DNA from: Ichthyophis bannanicus
Taxonomy: Eukaryota > Chordata > Amphibia > Gymnophiona > Ichthyophiidae
Reading direction: 5' to 3'
Length of the DNA: 64,000 bases
Assembly: GCA_033557465.1 (NCBI GenBank)
Contig: CM066031.1
Location: 1,231,297,312 to 1,231,361,311 of the forward strand
The notes beneath the pieces were generated by a model. It was not told the DNA's origin and made no database searches. It was given only the letters and a program-made list of their open reading frames with translations. The position numbers were made by a program, and so were the translations under genes. Shown one piece after another: positions 11,216 through 20,385 of the stretch; positions within the stretch are counted from its first letter, which is position 1, and every line of letters starts with the position of its first letter.

Positions 11216-12749
11216 TCTAATATTTTAATATTTTATATTTTACACTTTATAGACTTATAGTCTGCTTGAGATAAGGATTGCCTGACTATTGTTTTCATTC
11301 ACTGTTATTTGTTTATTTTCTCTGCTAATAAGTTTCCCTATCTGATTATCTCAGTGTCTTTTAAGATTTTTACTTATCTATATTTTATTCTATTTATTCT
11401 ACTTTATTTCATTTACCTTTATTCCCTTATTACTTAGTATCCCTCTCTTTCTTCTAACTTTACTTGCCCTCTCTGCTATTTCTTATGGCTCAAATAATAC
11501 ACAATGTAACCCTCAGCCTTGCAAAGCTTATTTTCCTCACCACCTGTTATCTAAATCAACCGGGACTCTTAACAAGGTGTCAAAATTATTAGAAATACAT
11601 GTTCTCTATGCATACATGTCTGTATAAAGATCCTTTTAGTAAATCCTTTTATTGCACATCCATAATATTCTTCTATTACACATCCATAATACTTATGACA
11701 TTATTGCCCACATTAACCAACAAGTACTAAACATCCATTAAAGCATCTCACACAACCTCTCATAACCTCAATTCATCTCCAACCCTGTGCACACTCATAC
11801 CTATATTCATGCCAGCCATACATACACATAAAACCCATTCATATAGCAACAACAACCAACAATACATACATAACACCCATTCATATAGCACCAACAAAAT
11901 TTCATTTATTCATATTAAACATCTTTTATAAGAAGCCCAATAACAGTACAATACTACACTATTGCAATCAGACTCAAATGTCTGCAAGAGTGTATAGACA
12001 ACTCTTAATTCAGGAGGAACATCTGATGACTATTCTTTCCTCCCATATAAAAACGAGGGAGCCAAACAAGTTGGACAAACCTCTCCAATCTCTATTCAAA
12101 AAGAATCCCCAGAGGGAAACTCCCCTCTTATGCAGAGCTTAAAAGTCTAGACTCCCAGCAGGGTAGTGTCTCACAACTTGGCACAAACTCCCTCTTTACT
12201 CAAAAAGGATAGCTTCAATATCCAACTGGTGCAGGTTCAAATACCATTCCGCAATGAACAAATACATACTACTACTTCAAATTCTATTTCCATGCTGTGT
12301 TCCACAGCCGTTTCACTCCACTCTTCCACAATGAATCGGTACAAACTGCTGCTTCAAGTTCAGCTTCAAATTCAAATTCTGACCACATTCCACCAAGTTC
12401 TATTTCCATACTGTATTCCACTACCATTTCACTCCACTCTTCCACAATGGATCACTGTGTACTGCTGCAAATGCAAATTCCATGCCGTATCCCACCATCA
12501 TTTCACTCAGCTCCGACAAAAGTTAAAAACACCCCAAATATACAACCATTCACTGACCTTACATATTCCTCTCACACGGCTCCTAGATGAAACTCAATCT
12601 TCACAAAAAGACGCTAAAGCCCTGTGCTCCAAACCAACGTTTTAAACTCACTGCACTAACCAGTGCCACTCCAACTGTGTGTTAAACCCCTGTGGTGCCA
12701 TAGTATCCCATCTAAAAATATACTGTTGTTCCCGCGACATAATCACCGT
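11216..12749. other. AT-rich and pyrimidine-rich stretch without a gene
   Basis: Low-complexity AT-rich sequence with many short CATA/TTAT runs and no convincing coding frame. The longest frame (12,166-12,645) is open because its sequence is pyrimidine-rich and internally repeated. The repeat is listed separately. Confidence 0.5.
12240..12520. repeat. Degenerate tandem repeat of about 78-116 bp
   Basis: Successive imperfect units begin with CTATTTCCATGCTGTGTTCC (about 12,283), CTATTTCCATACTGTATTCC (about 12,399) and ATTCCATGCCGTATCCCACC (about 12,476). Each is followed by TTTCACTC-type sequence, and the first two by CTCTTCCACAATG. An additional partial unit precedes them. Units differ by an extra segment of about 38 bp. 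Confidence 0.6.
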
Positions 12750-13190
12750 TGTATATCACTTCACTAGCTCCCCTTCCATTTCCGTATCCAATTCAAACTT
12801 TTTCTTCTAACATATAAATGCATTCACTCTACTGCTCCTCATTACCTTTCCTCTCTTCTCTCTCCCTACACCCCTCCTCATGAACTTAGCTCCTCCTCTG
12901 GCTTTCTTCTCTCTATGCCCTTTTCTTCTTCTGCAAACTCCAGATTTTGATCTTTTCACCTTGCTGTTCCTTATTCATGGAACAAACCTCCTCTATCTTT
13001 ACGTCACATCTCTTCTCTCTCCCTCTTCAAATCCATGCTAAAGGCTTAACTCTTTGAGGCCACATTTGGATCCTATTCCCTTGTTCTCCTTGTCTCCTTC
13101 CCTGTTTGAACCCCTTGTTTCTCTTTTATTGTTCTGTCTGTCTTGATTAGATTGTAAGCTCAGTGAGCAGGGACTGTCTTCTTTATATGT
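12750..13190 (+). mobile_element. L2-like LINE 3' end, old
   Basis: Decayed C-terminal coding sequence (VPYSWNKPPLSLRHISSLSL, then FKSMLKA in the same frame) matches the usual L2 pattern of W-N-x-L-P then F-K-x-x-L-K. It is followed by GATTGTAAGCTCAGTGAGCA and GGGACTGTCT, the phrase typical of L2 3' UTRs. Several frameshifts make this an old copy. Confidence 0.65.
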
Positions 13191-13289
13191 TTGGAGGAAC
13201 CATCGGAGAACAGGAAACCCACACAAACAGCAGGAACAAAAAAAGCAGGTACATGGACAAGTAGTTAGGCTCTTTGTTCAATTCTGAAC

Positions 13290-13335
13290 CAACCCCATCG
13301 CATTTCGGCCAGAGGCCACCTTCAGGGGGTGCAAA
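13290..13335 (-). ncRNA. Hammerhead-ribozyme-like motif, left arm
   Basis: On the minus strand, CACCCCCTGAAGGTGGCCTC is followed by TGGCCGAAATGCGATGGGG. It has CTGAAGG in place of the core CUGANGA, a GGCC/GGCC stem with TCT loop, then GAAA, with CCCC and GGGG able to pair as an outer stem. One core base is off consensus (A to G). Confidence 0.4.
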
Positions 13336-14113
13336 CCTCAAAAGTAAATAAAAATAACAACGAAAAAGGAAATATAATAAATACATAAAAATGTAAAAAC
13401 ATTAAAAGTGAAAGACATGAATAACATTCTTACTTATTAAATAAATACTAAAAATGTTAAAAACCAATAAGAACATACCCATAAATATAAATAAATAAAT
13501 AAACAAAACTGCAAGACTGACATCAATCAGTAATAAAAAACTCATATAGGCAAGGCATTTCCCGATCTGTATTCAAAACAGATCTTGGCTCAGCATAGTT
13601 ACCTAATGGGAATAATTATCACAATACCATTCTGTTTCATTATTGATTTGTTTGTTCCATTTATAGACGGGAATTGTGACCCTGACTTAGTATCTTTACA
13701 GTTACTCTTTGTGCTGAATACCAGGCATTTAACAGCCCTTAATATACTATCTTTTCTGTCTCCTTGGCCTTTGTACATGATCCTCTCTTTTGGTCCTCCT
13801 CATTCCTTGTTACTCTAGCAGTTTTAATGTTTTAACACATTAGTTTTTAGTTTTGTCTGATCCCTGTTTCTTGCTACAGATTTTTTTTGCTTGCCTTGCC
13901 TATATGAGTTTTTTATTACTGATTGATGTCAGACTTGCATTTCTTAATTAATTAATTAATATTTATGGGTATGTTCTTAATGGTTTTTAACACTTTTAGT
14001 ATTTATTTAATAAGTAAGAATGTTATTCATGTCTTTCACTTTTAATGTCTTTACATTTTTATGTATTTATTATATTTCCTTTTTCGTTGTTATTTTTATT
14101 TACTTTTGAGGTT

Positions 14114-14157
14114 TGCACCCCATGAAGAAAGCCTCTGGCCGAAACGCATTGGGGTTG
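14114..14157 (+). ncRNA. Hammerhead-ribozyme-like motif, right arm
   Basis: TGCACCCCATGAAGAAAGCC is followed by TCTGGCCGAAACGCATTGGGG. The core reads ATGAAGA where CUGANGA is expected (C to A), then a GCC/GGC stem and GAAAC, closed by CCCC/GGGG. The deviating base differs from that in the left arm, so the two arms together give an intact core consensus. Confidence 0.4.
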
Positions 14158-14239
14158 GTTCAGAATTGAATAAAGAGCCTAACTACCTGTCCATGTACCT
14201 GCTTTTTTTGTTCCTGCTGTTTGTGTGGGTTTCCTGTTC

Positions 14240-14846
14240 AACTTGGAAAAGAGACAGCTGAGGGGGGATATGATAGAGATCTATAAAGTAATGAATGGAG
14301 TGGAACGGGAATGGGTAAACGTAGATCGGTTGTTTACACCATTGAAAAGAAGAAAGACTAGAGGACATGCAATGAAGCTACAATGTAACATTTTTAAGAC
14401 TAATAAGAGAAAATATTTTTTATTCAACGCACAATCAAACTCTAATTAGTTACTGGAGGATGTAGTAAAAGATATTAGCGTAGCTGGGCTTAAAAAACAT
14501 TTGGATAAGTTCTTGGAGGAAAGGTCCATAAACCATTATTAAAGAAGACTCAGGAAAATCCACTGCTTGCCCTGGAACCTGTGTGCCTTTTTTGGGAACC
14601 TGCCAGGTACTTGTGACCTGGACTGGCCACTGTTGGAACCAAACAGCAGGTGAAGGAGGTCTTCCGCAGAGGGTACAGTAGGAGAAAGCGGAAGCCAAGA
14701 ACCACGACCAAACACAGTAAGGGTATCCAAAAGACTTTATTAGCAGACCCTGGACTGGCCACTGTTGGAAACAGGATACTGGGCTTGATGGACCTTGGTC
14801 TGACTGAGTATGGTATTCCTTATTATCTTATGTTCTAACCTGCTAT
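14240..14846 (+). mobile_element. CR1-like LINE 3' end with a 110-bp insertion
   Basis: Starts with LEKRQLRGDMIEIYKVMNGV in the frame from 14,225 and continues through the CR1 C-terminus and 3' UTR to TTATGTTCTA. It is more diverged than the 41 kb copy. Within the 3' UTR, 110 bp (14,639-14,748) are inserted between two identical 22-bp copies of CCTGGACTGGCCACTGTTGGAA, annotated separately. The element abuts the Penelope-like arm on the left and DIRS RNase H sequence on the right. Confidence 0.85.
14639..14748 (-). mobile_element. 110-bp insertion flanked by 22-bp direct repeats
   Basis: Identical 22-bp sequences at 14,617-14,638 and 14,749-14,770 flank it, and the 14,749 copy is where the CR1 3' UTR resumes. 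On the minus strand the insert contains CTAATAAAGTCTTTTGGATA, including an AATAAA signal. A retroposed transcript end or a local duplication with filler would both fit. I do not recognise the family. Confidence 0.5.
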
Positions 14847-14849
14847 TTG

Positions 14850-15300
14850 ATGATTGGCATGCCACTAGAAACTTTGGATTGGGTGGTTGTCACCACCAAT
14901 GTCAGCCTGAAAGGCTGGAGGGGGCTCAGTGTCCAGGCTAGATGACTCAGGGGGTTTGGTTCCCTCAGGAGGCCTACTGGCTGATAAGTTGACTGAGGTC
15001 AGAGTGATCTGGCTGATACTGGAGAAGTTTCAAACCTTACTAGAGAGAAAGCAGTCTTTGTGTTCTTGGACAATCCTATGGTGGTGGCATATATCAACAA
15101 ACACGGAGGGACTTGAAGTACCAGGTGTGTCACTCAAGGTGGCCATCCTGTGCAGTTGGGCAGAGGAACACTTAGTTGCTCTGCTATCAGTCCACATAAT
15201 AGGTTTTGACAATGTTCAGATTGACTTCCTGATTTGGAACATGATAGAACCCTAGGATTCAACCTTATAGTGCAAAGTAGGACCTCCCAGTGTTCAATTG
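14850..15300 (+). pseudogene. DIRS RNase H domain relic
   Basis: Two frames show the remains of the RNase H that removes RNA template in DIRS elements: DWVVVTTNVSLKGW (usual form V-T-D-A-S-x-x-G-W, active-site Asp changed), then LCSWTILWWWHISTNTEGLE and LCSWAEEHLVALLSVHI. The C-terminal part ends in DNVQIDFLI, where family members read D-N-x-x-A-D. Stops and frame changes make it inactive. The RT that should precede it is absent because the CR1 copy ends at 14,846. Confidence 0.72.
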
Positions 15301-16335
15301 GATGGTCATGTGGGATAATGCCAAGGTGAACTACTTCTTCAGTTATTGAAGAGAGCCTCAAGTGGTGGTCTTGGATGCCTTGCTGCAAATGTGGCCCTAG
15401 AAGGAGGTTCTCTGTCTTCCCTCTATGGACCCTTGTGAGCCACTTCCTCTGTAGGATTCATCCACAATTGATGATCCTGGTAGCCCCAGACTGACCCTGC
15501 TGACTATGGTATGCAGATCTAATGGTACCGAAATTGGACTGCCTGGACTGGTTCCCACAGGAGACGGGCCACCTTAATCAAGGGTCCTTGATAATGGAGG
15601 ACCCTGCTCCCTTCTCACGTACAGCTTGGCCCTTGAGAGGTATAAGCTGTTCAAGAGAGGCTGTTCTGGTATGGTAGTGATTATCCTGCTCATGACCCAT
15701 AGGGCTTCAACCTCCTTAGCCTATGTGAGGGTTTGAAGGAGTTTTGAGAGGTGGTGTTTTTCTCAGACCGTGTTGGCTGGGAAAGTGGATATAGCTGCCA
15801 TGTTGTCCTTGCAGGTGGGCTTGGATCAGGGGTTGACCCTGAACTCTCTTAAGGTTCAGGTAGCGACCTTGGCATATTAGCAGGGACACTTTCAGGATTT
15901 GTTCTTCGTGGCCTACCCTGATATTTCTCGCATCCTCAGGGGTGTGTGGTTAAGAAGCTTAATCCCCCCCTGAAGTGACCACCCCTTTCGTCGGTTGGAT
16001 CATCATTTTTCTCTCTTCATCAGTCCGAGGAAAGAACAGGTAGTGGCAAAGTCCTCAATTTCCTGCTGGATCAAAGAGGCTATTGGTTCAGTGTACCTTT
16101 TGGCCAAGAAGCGGGTACCAGAGGGAGTAAGGGCTCACTCCACTAGGTCATGGGCCGCTTCCTTGGCTGAGTCTGCTTTGTTGTCTTCGGAAGACTTCTG
16201 TAAAGCAGCTACCTGGTCCTCTCTGAGTACCTTTGTGAAGCATTACAGGTTGCATGTGAGAGCAATTGCCGATGGTGCCCTTGGCTGCTCTTGCTGTTCT
16301 GGCCAGAGTGTTGCCTTCTTCCCACCCTGAATCCT
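15301..16335 (+). pseudogene. DIRS tyrosine recombinase, C-terminal half preserved
   Basis: The last 111 codons (15,995-16,330) are open and carry the recombinase catalytic end: RAHSTRSWAASLA gives the HxxR motif, and FVKHYRLHV holds the likely nucleophilic Tyr about 38 residues later. The enzyme cuts and rejoins DNA to insert the circular DIRS intermediate. Upstream, 15,301-15,990 is decayed. It lies just before the DIRS 3' noncoding and terminal-repeat sequence, as expected for the last gene. Confidence 0.8.
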
Positions 16336-16727
16336 GACTATTTGGTTATGTCCCACTAATCTGAAATGATCTATCAGGATGCTAAAGGAGAAATTTAATC
16401 ATATCTGATCATTTCCTTTCCATGAATCTTGCTAGACCATTCCAAGACCCACCCTGGAAGACTTTACTATGGGTTGGGAAGCCCTGCTATCTTTACATAC
16501 ATTGTATTTTCTTGCAGTGCCTGATCAAGATTAGACTAATGGTTAAAGAGGCAAATACTTATTCAATTATTTTTGCTAATGGCTCTTGAGTTTTATATCT
16601 CAGTTTTTCAGTCTTGCTTACTGCTTGAGAAGTGTCTTACTGGCTTCTGTCAGTGCTGCACCAGTGATTATGCTTTCTGAAGACATCATTGAAAAATGCT
16701 GAAGTCTGCCTCCACCTGCTGGCAAGA
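16336..16727 (+). repeat. DIRS 3' noncoding region, internal complementary part
   Basis: The segment 16,355-16,445 (GATCTATCAGG..ATCATATCTGATCATTTCC..TCTTGCTAGACC) is complementary to 17,028-17,090 (GGACTTGTCTAG..AATGATCAGGTATGATTAAA). The segment 16,610-16,727 matches the terminal repeat at the window start in reverse. This inverted arrangement is what a DIRS element shows between its internal complementary region and right terminal repeat. Confidence 0.65.
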
Positions 16728-17010
16728 GAATATTTATTTTCATTCTCTTATATACCGCGCTATTCTGCATCAGTGTGGTTTACATTGACAAACTGAAATT
16801 ACATTGAACAGGGCATTATAACTTGGAGATAACTATTTTACAGGAACATGGGCTATGGAGGGTTAAGTGGCTTGCCCAAGACCACAAGGAGCACCTGTGG
16901 GACTAGAAACCCCAGTCCTTCCGGCCCAAGGTTGCTGTTCTCTAGTGGGATTTGAACCCCTGACCTTCCGGCCTGAAGTACCATTCCCAACCACTAGGCC
17001 ACTCCTCCAC
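16728..17010 (-). mobile_element. tRNA-headed SINE with MIR/CORE-like middle and LINE tail
   Basis: Read on the minus strand: a tRNA-like head with GGAGGAGTGGCCTAGTGGTT (A box) and GGGGTTCAAATCCC (B box) for RNA polymerase III, then CTTGGGCAAGCCACTTAACC, which resembles the core of MIR/CORE SINEs. It ends with AATGTAAACCACACTGATGC and AGAATAGCGCGGTATATAAG plus an A/T-rich tail. That tail is nearly the same as the 3' end of LINE copy B at 52.9 kb, so a LINE of that group is the likely source of its reverse transcriptase. It is inserted in DIRS terminal-repeat sequence. Confidence 0.82.
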
Positions 17011-17095
17011 TCCATAACTCACTCATTTGGACTTGTCTAGAAGGATTCAAGGAAAATAAATGATCAGGTATGATTAAAAATTCTCCATGAGCAAC
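17011..17095 (+). repeat. DIRS right terminal repeat, outer part
   Basis: Continues the terminal repeat interrupted by the SINE. CCATAACTCACTCATTTGGA and the following bases match the reverse complement of the window start, and 17,028-17,090 is complementary to 16,355-16,445. The outermost base is not certain because no intact partner end is in the window. Confidence 0.6.
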
Positions 17096-17479
17096 AATAA
17101 CTGTCATGCCTGACTCCTACCAGGTTCATCAGATTTAGCAAGCAGGGCAATTTACAAAATAATACGTGCATTTTAGAACAAAAAAGAATGCATTTGATTC
17201 CTAATTCTTTTCCATTTGTCGTCACATTGTTTTGTAGAATATTAACAAGTGTCTTTTCGCATATGTAGCTTTCAGTGTACTATGCTTTTTGCATGTTTGA
17301 TGTAGCTAAATTGCTAAGTGATATATTGCTAATTATTTATTTTGTTATTTTTGCCCTTAGCTGTCTGTTGAAGATGTAAGTATACATTTATAGGACATAA
17401 TTTTACATAGAATATTCTTTATAAACATATATGTAGTAGATGTTAAGTTACCTAATCCATGTACTATTGTACCACCTTT
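17096..17479. other. Non-repetitive stretch, possible host intron
   Basis: I find no transposon signature here, unlike nearly all of the window. It is AT-rich with no long frame and contains the splice-flanked 15-nt candidate exon annotated separately. It is best read as old host sequence, perhaps intronic. Confidence 0.4.
17361..17375 (+). other. Candidate 15-nt microexon
   Basis: A T-rich tract ends in TTGCCCTTAG (acceptor AG at 17,359-17,360), followed by CTGTCTGTTGAAGAT and then GTAAGTAT, a strong donor. Possible branch points (TGCTAAT, GCTAAGT) lie 25-60 bases upstream. Fifteen bases keep the reading frame, and in phase 0 they read L-S-V-E-D. Such pairs also arise by chance in AT-rich DNA, and no neighbouring exon is visible in the window. 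Confidence 0.3.
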
Positions 17480-17682
17480 GTATATAGTTAACCATGATAT
17501 CTCTTATCAGATAACCCACCATTGTATTAGTTTCCCCTGTTTCACCAAGTTATACTTCCTGTTAAATGTAATGACCAGACATATGTAAATTGTCGGATGT
17601 TTTCTGTTCAATGTAAACCGCGCTGATGTCTAATAGTGCGGTATATAAGAATTGTTAATAAATAAAATAAATAAATAAATAA
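17480..17682 (+). mobile_element. 5'-truncated LINE tail
   Basis: Only the 3' UTR of an L2-like LINE: AATGTAAACCGCGCTGATGT, then AGTGCGGTATATAAGAATTG and a TAAATAAAATAAATAAATAA tail. The same ending closes LINE copy B (52.9 kb) and the tails at 33.4 and 36.4 kb. It has no coding part. Confidence 0.8.
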
Positions 17683-17814
17683 TCTGTATGGCATAGAACA
17701 GCATTATAGTGAAGCAGAATTTTTGCTATATGTTTGTGTTTTTTGTTTACAAATATTTGTATCCTTATTTAACAAGTGATATGACATGTGGCAAGACTAT
17801 TTAACTTTGCAGAG

Positions 17815-17869
17815 ATCTGTACACATCTGAAATGCTACATAGTCTGTAACATTTCAGATGTGTACAGAT
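17815..17869. repeat. Perfect 20-bp hairpin with 15-nt loop
   Basis: ATCTGTACACATCTGAAATG (17,815-17,834) and its exact reverse complement (17,850-17,869) enclose 15 bases. It sits in sequence without recognised transposon features, between a LINE tail and the GC-rich DIRS leader. A microRNA-like hairpin, a small fold-back insertion, or chance palindrome growth by replication slippage are possible. Confidence 0.85.
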
Positions 17870-17954
17870 GGATAGTAGTGTATCACCCAGTATCTACACA
17901 GTATCTACAGATTCACCCCCTACCCCCAGTCTTTTGGGTCTCTAAAGATCAAAA

Positions 17955-18939
17955 TTCACCAGTTCCTGATCGTGTCCCAGTCTAGTCCGATAACCTCTGG
18001 GTTCCCAATCCAATCCAGCAGCTTGGAGACTGAGAAACTCCACCTTTTTGTGACATCATCCGTATAAGTCTCCGGTGCCAGCCTCATGCCACCAGTTACC
18101 TCAGTCTCCAAGCAGCTGGATAGTTGGGAGCCCGGGGGTCCCGGGCTCACAGGAGAAACAATTGAGACACCTTAGTTTATGGGCTTCATTTAGCTGTTAG
18201 TTATTTTGCAGTCCTGCTTTGCTGTCTATTTCGTGGAATTGGGAGCACTCCAGCTCTTTGGCTCTGGGTCCTCCGTCTCCCTCCTCACCCCCCCCCCTCC
18301 TGCACTTAGCTACTCTTCGGGGCAGAGATCATTGCTGTGGCTGGCTGTTTCAGAGGTTTGCCTGAGACACAGCAGCGGCCCGGGCGAGATCCGGTGGGGT
18401 AAGTCTGCCTTCGGGAGAGCCGGCGCCACGCGGAAGTCTGTGCCTGCTAGCGCGTTCGGCTGCTCCTAACCCCCCCCCCCTTCTTCTCTGTCTCTCCCGC
18501 GGTTCAGCGGTGCGGTGAGTTTTACCTTGGGGGGAATCGGAGGGTGTTCCCTAGGCTGGCGGGAGCCTCCGAGCAGCCGCGGGACTGTCTTTAGAGCCGG
18601 CGTGGTTTTTGCTGTGCTCGGGCAGGGGCCGCGGCCCGGTCAGTGTTTCTCAGCGCGCTTTCGCGCTCTTTTTTCCTCGCGGCCCTGCCTCGTGGTGACG
18701 CCGCGGTTTTTTCTGCGCGGGCCGGTTCTTTTTGTTTTGAAGTTGCCCTGCTCTTTAGGGAGAGTTGTGGAAGCATACAGGTGCAGGCAAACTCTCCTAT
18801 ATTATAGCGCAGCAGTTTTTCAGCTGTGGGGGATTTTTTCTCTCTGTGCCCTCGGCGTTTTTTCGGCATTTTCTCGGGTGTACCTTGGGCCTTTTTCTTT
18901 TCACTCACTTCCTTTTCTGTTGAGGCAGCAGTGGTCAGC
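17955..18939 (+). other. GC-rich leader of a DIRS element
   Basis: Composition changes sharply to GC-rich with many CpG from about 18,240 onward, and the stretch leads directly into a DIRS gag. It contains an inverted pair (CAGCAGCTTGGAGACTGAG at about 18,018 and CTCAGTCTCCAAGCAGCTG at about 18,100) and the palindrome GAGCCCGGGGGTCCCGGGCTC near 18,128-18,148. The 199-codon frame at 18,515-19,114 shows no domain and is probably open only because of composition. A host CpG-island promoter is the alternative. Confidence 0.45.
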
Positions 18940-20282
18940 ATGCCCTCCAAACCCCTTTGCATTGTGTGTGGGACACGGAAGGGCACAAGTGCAGGGGTCT
19001 GCAAAGAGTGTGCGGGGGAGGCCCGGGAGCTGGATAACCCCCCTCACAGGCAGTTCCAGCGCCAGGGCTCGAGCCAGAGGCTTCGCCGTCGCGTCTCCCG
19101 GCCCTGGCGCATGAGGAACCGCTGCCAGGAACGTCTTCAGGTTTGGGCGCTCCGGCTTCTCCCATGGTGTTCCCCACTGAGCTCTCTACCATTTTTTCTC
19201 CACAGTTTGTGGCACTTATTCAACATTCTGCTTTTAGTGGTTTGTTGCAGGCGGGTTTGCCGAGCGGCTCCAGTGGTGCCGGTAAACGTCCGGCGTCCCC
19301 GCGTCGGTCCCTTTCCCCGAGTAGGAGCAAGAGGCCTCGGGGAGACGATACCCTGGCGGACCTCTCCGGGCTGTCGGAAAGCCCTCTCTCGGATGAGGGC
19401 GCCCACAGCGTATGTTTGGAGGACGAGTTGGAGGAGGGCGAGATCCCTGACAAGGAGGATCAGGCTAGAGTAGTGCGAGTATTTCGGAGAGAGGAACTGC
19501 CATCCCTCATTGTGGAGTCGCTAAAAGCGCTCAACATGCCGGAGCCTGCGGCTGCGGAAGACGAGTCATTGGAAGATCCGCTGCTGCAGGTGTTCCGGAA
19601 AACTCAGAGGGCTTTCCCGGTGCACAGGGTGTTTCAGGAGATGATTCAAGAGGAATGGAATGTCCCCGAGGCGCCTTTGAAAGGTGCCAGAGTGATGGGC
19701 CGTTTGTACCCTTTATTAGACCGGGACAAGGAGGTGTTTCAACCTCCCAGGGTGGACGCTGCGGTTTCGGCAGTGACCAAGAAGACTACCATTCCGGTGG
19801 AAGGTAGCGCGGCGCTCAAGGACGTTCAGGATAAGAAACTGGATGTCTTGCTCAGGCAAGTCTTTGATATTAATGCTCTTTCCCTACAGGCAGCCATCTG
19901 TGGCGCCTGGGTTTCCAGGGCCTGCCTGCGTTGGTCTCAGAAAGTCCAGGAGGGCCAGGAGTCTCTTTTGGCGGGGGAAGCGGCACGCCTGGAGTCAGGG
20001 GCCGCTTACCTCTCGGACCTCCAGTACGACCTTATGCGGGGGCTGTCCAAGAGTATGGCGTCGGCGGTCGCAGCGCGGCGCTATCTCTGGTTGCGGAACT
20101 GGTCCGCTGACACGTCGTCCAAGACGCGGTTGAGCAAATTGCCCTTTAAGGGGCGTTTGCTGTTCGGCGAGGACTTGGACAAGCTGGTCAAGGAGCTCGG
20201 GGAGTCCAAGGGCGGGCGTAATTGGGTAAAGGAAAAAATGAGTGTAACTACTACAGACATTGTTATCAGCACCTGTATGTGA
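18940..20282 (+). pseudogene. GC-rich DIRS Gag (LAP2-alpha-like family), one frameshift
   Basis: An ATG at 18,940 opens a frame with CIVCGTRKGTSAGVCKECAG, a four-Cys N-terminal motif. The reading frame changes near 19,040-19,060. The main Gag then runs open to the stop at 20,280, including a basic/Ser-rich region (RRSLSPSRSKRPRG), an acidic one (LEDELEEGEIPDKED) and the conserved blocks FPVHRVFQEMIQEEWNVPEA, KKTTIPVEGSAALKDVQDKK and RYLWLRNWSADTSSKTRL. Such Gags package the element RNA; vertebrate LAP2-alpha acquired its C-terminal part from a DIRS gag of this kind. It is truncated after LFGEDLDKLVKELGESKG. It is clearly different from the AT-richer Gag of copies 2-5. Confidence 0.82.
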
Positions 20283-20385
20283 CCACTATAAAGGCAATGT
20301 AGCCCCTGGGGTGGGTGGGGTGAGGGGTAGGGTGGGTGGGAACCTTTGTGTCTCTGGGAAGTAGGCTGTTCCTGAACCGTGGGCA
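20283..20385. other. G-rich junction segment
   Basis: A short G-rich stretch (GGGGTGGGTGGGGTGAGGGG and more) between the truncated DIRS gag and the direct-repeat pair. I see no gene or family. Confidence 0.4.

Larger units (their letters stand above)
13208..14239. mobile_element. Long inverted-repeat element, Penelope-like ends
   Basis: Arms of about 350 bp (13,208-13,557 and 13,892-14,239) are near-perfect inverted copies enclosing 334 bp. Outer tips read GAACAGGAAACCCACACAAA on both strands. Each arm carries a motif (C)TGAAG..GGCC-TCT-GGCC-GAAA, close to the hammerhead ribozyme core found in terminal repeats of Penelope-like retroelements, and an AATAAAG further outward. No GIY-YIG or Penelope RT remains in the spacer. 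A fold-back DNA element is the alternative. Confidence 0.6.

Noticed and set aside
12166..12645. A 159-codon plus-strand frame
   Set aside because: It is a translation of a pyrimidine-rich tandem repeat, with periodic His/Ser/Leu strings and no domain.
18515..19114. A 199-codon plus-strand frame in GC-rich DNA, possible host gene
   Set aside because: Composition is Arg/Phe/Ser/Pro-biased, it has no domain, and it overlaps the DIRS Gag in another frame. It is open because GC-rich DNA has few stops.
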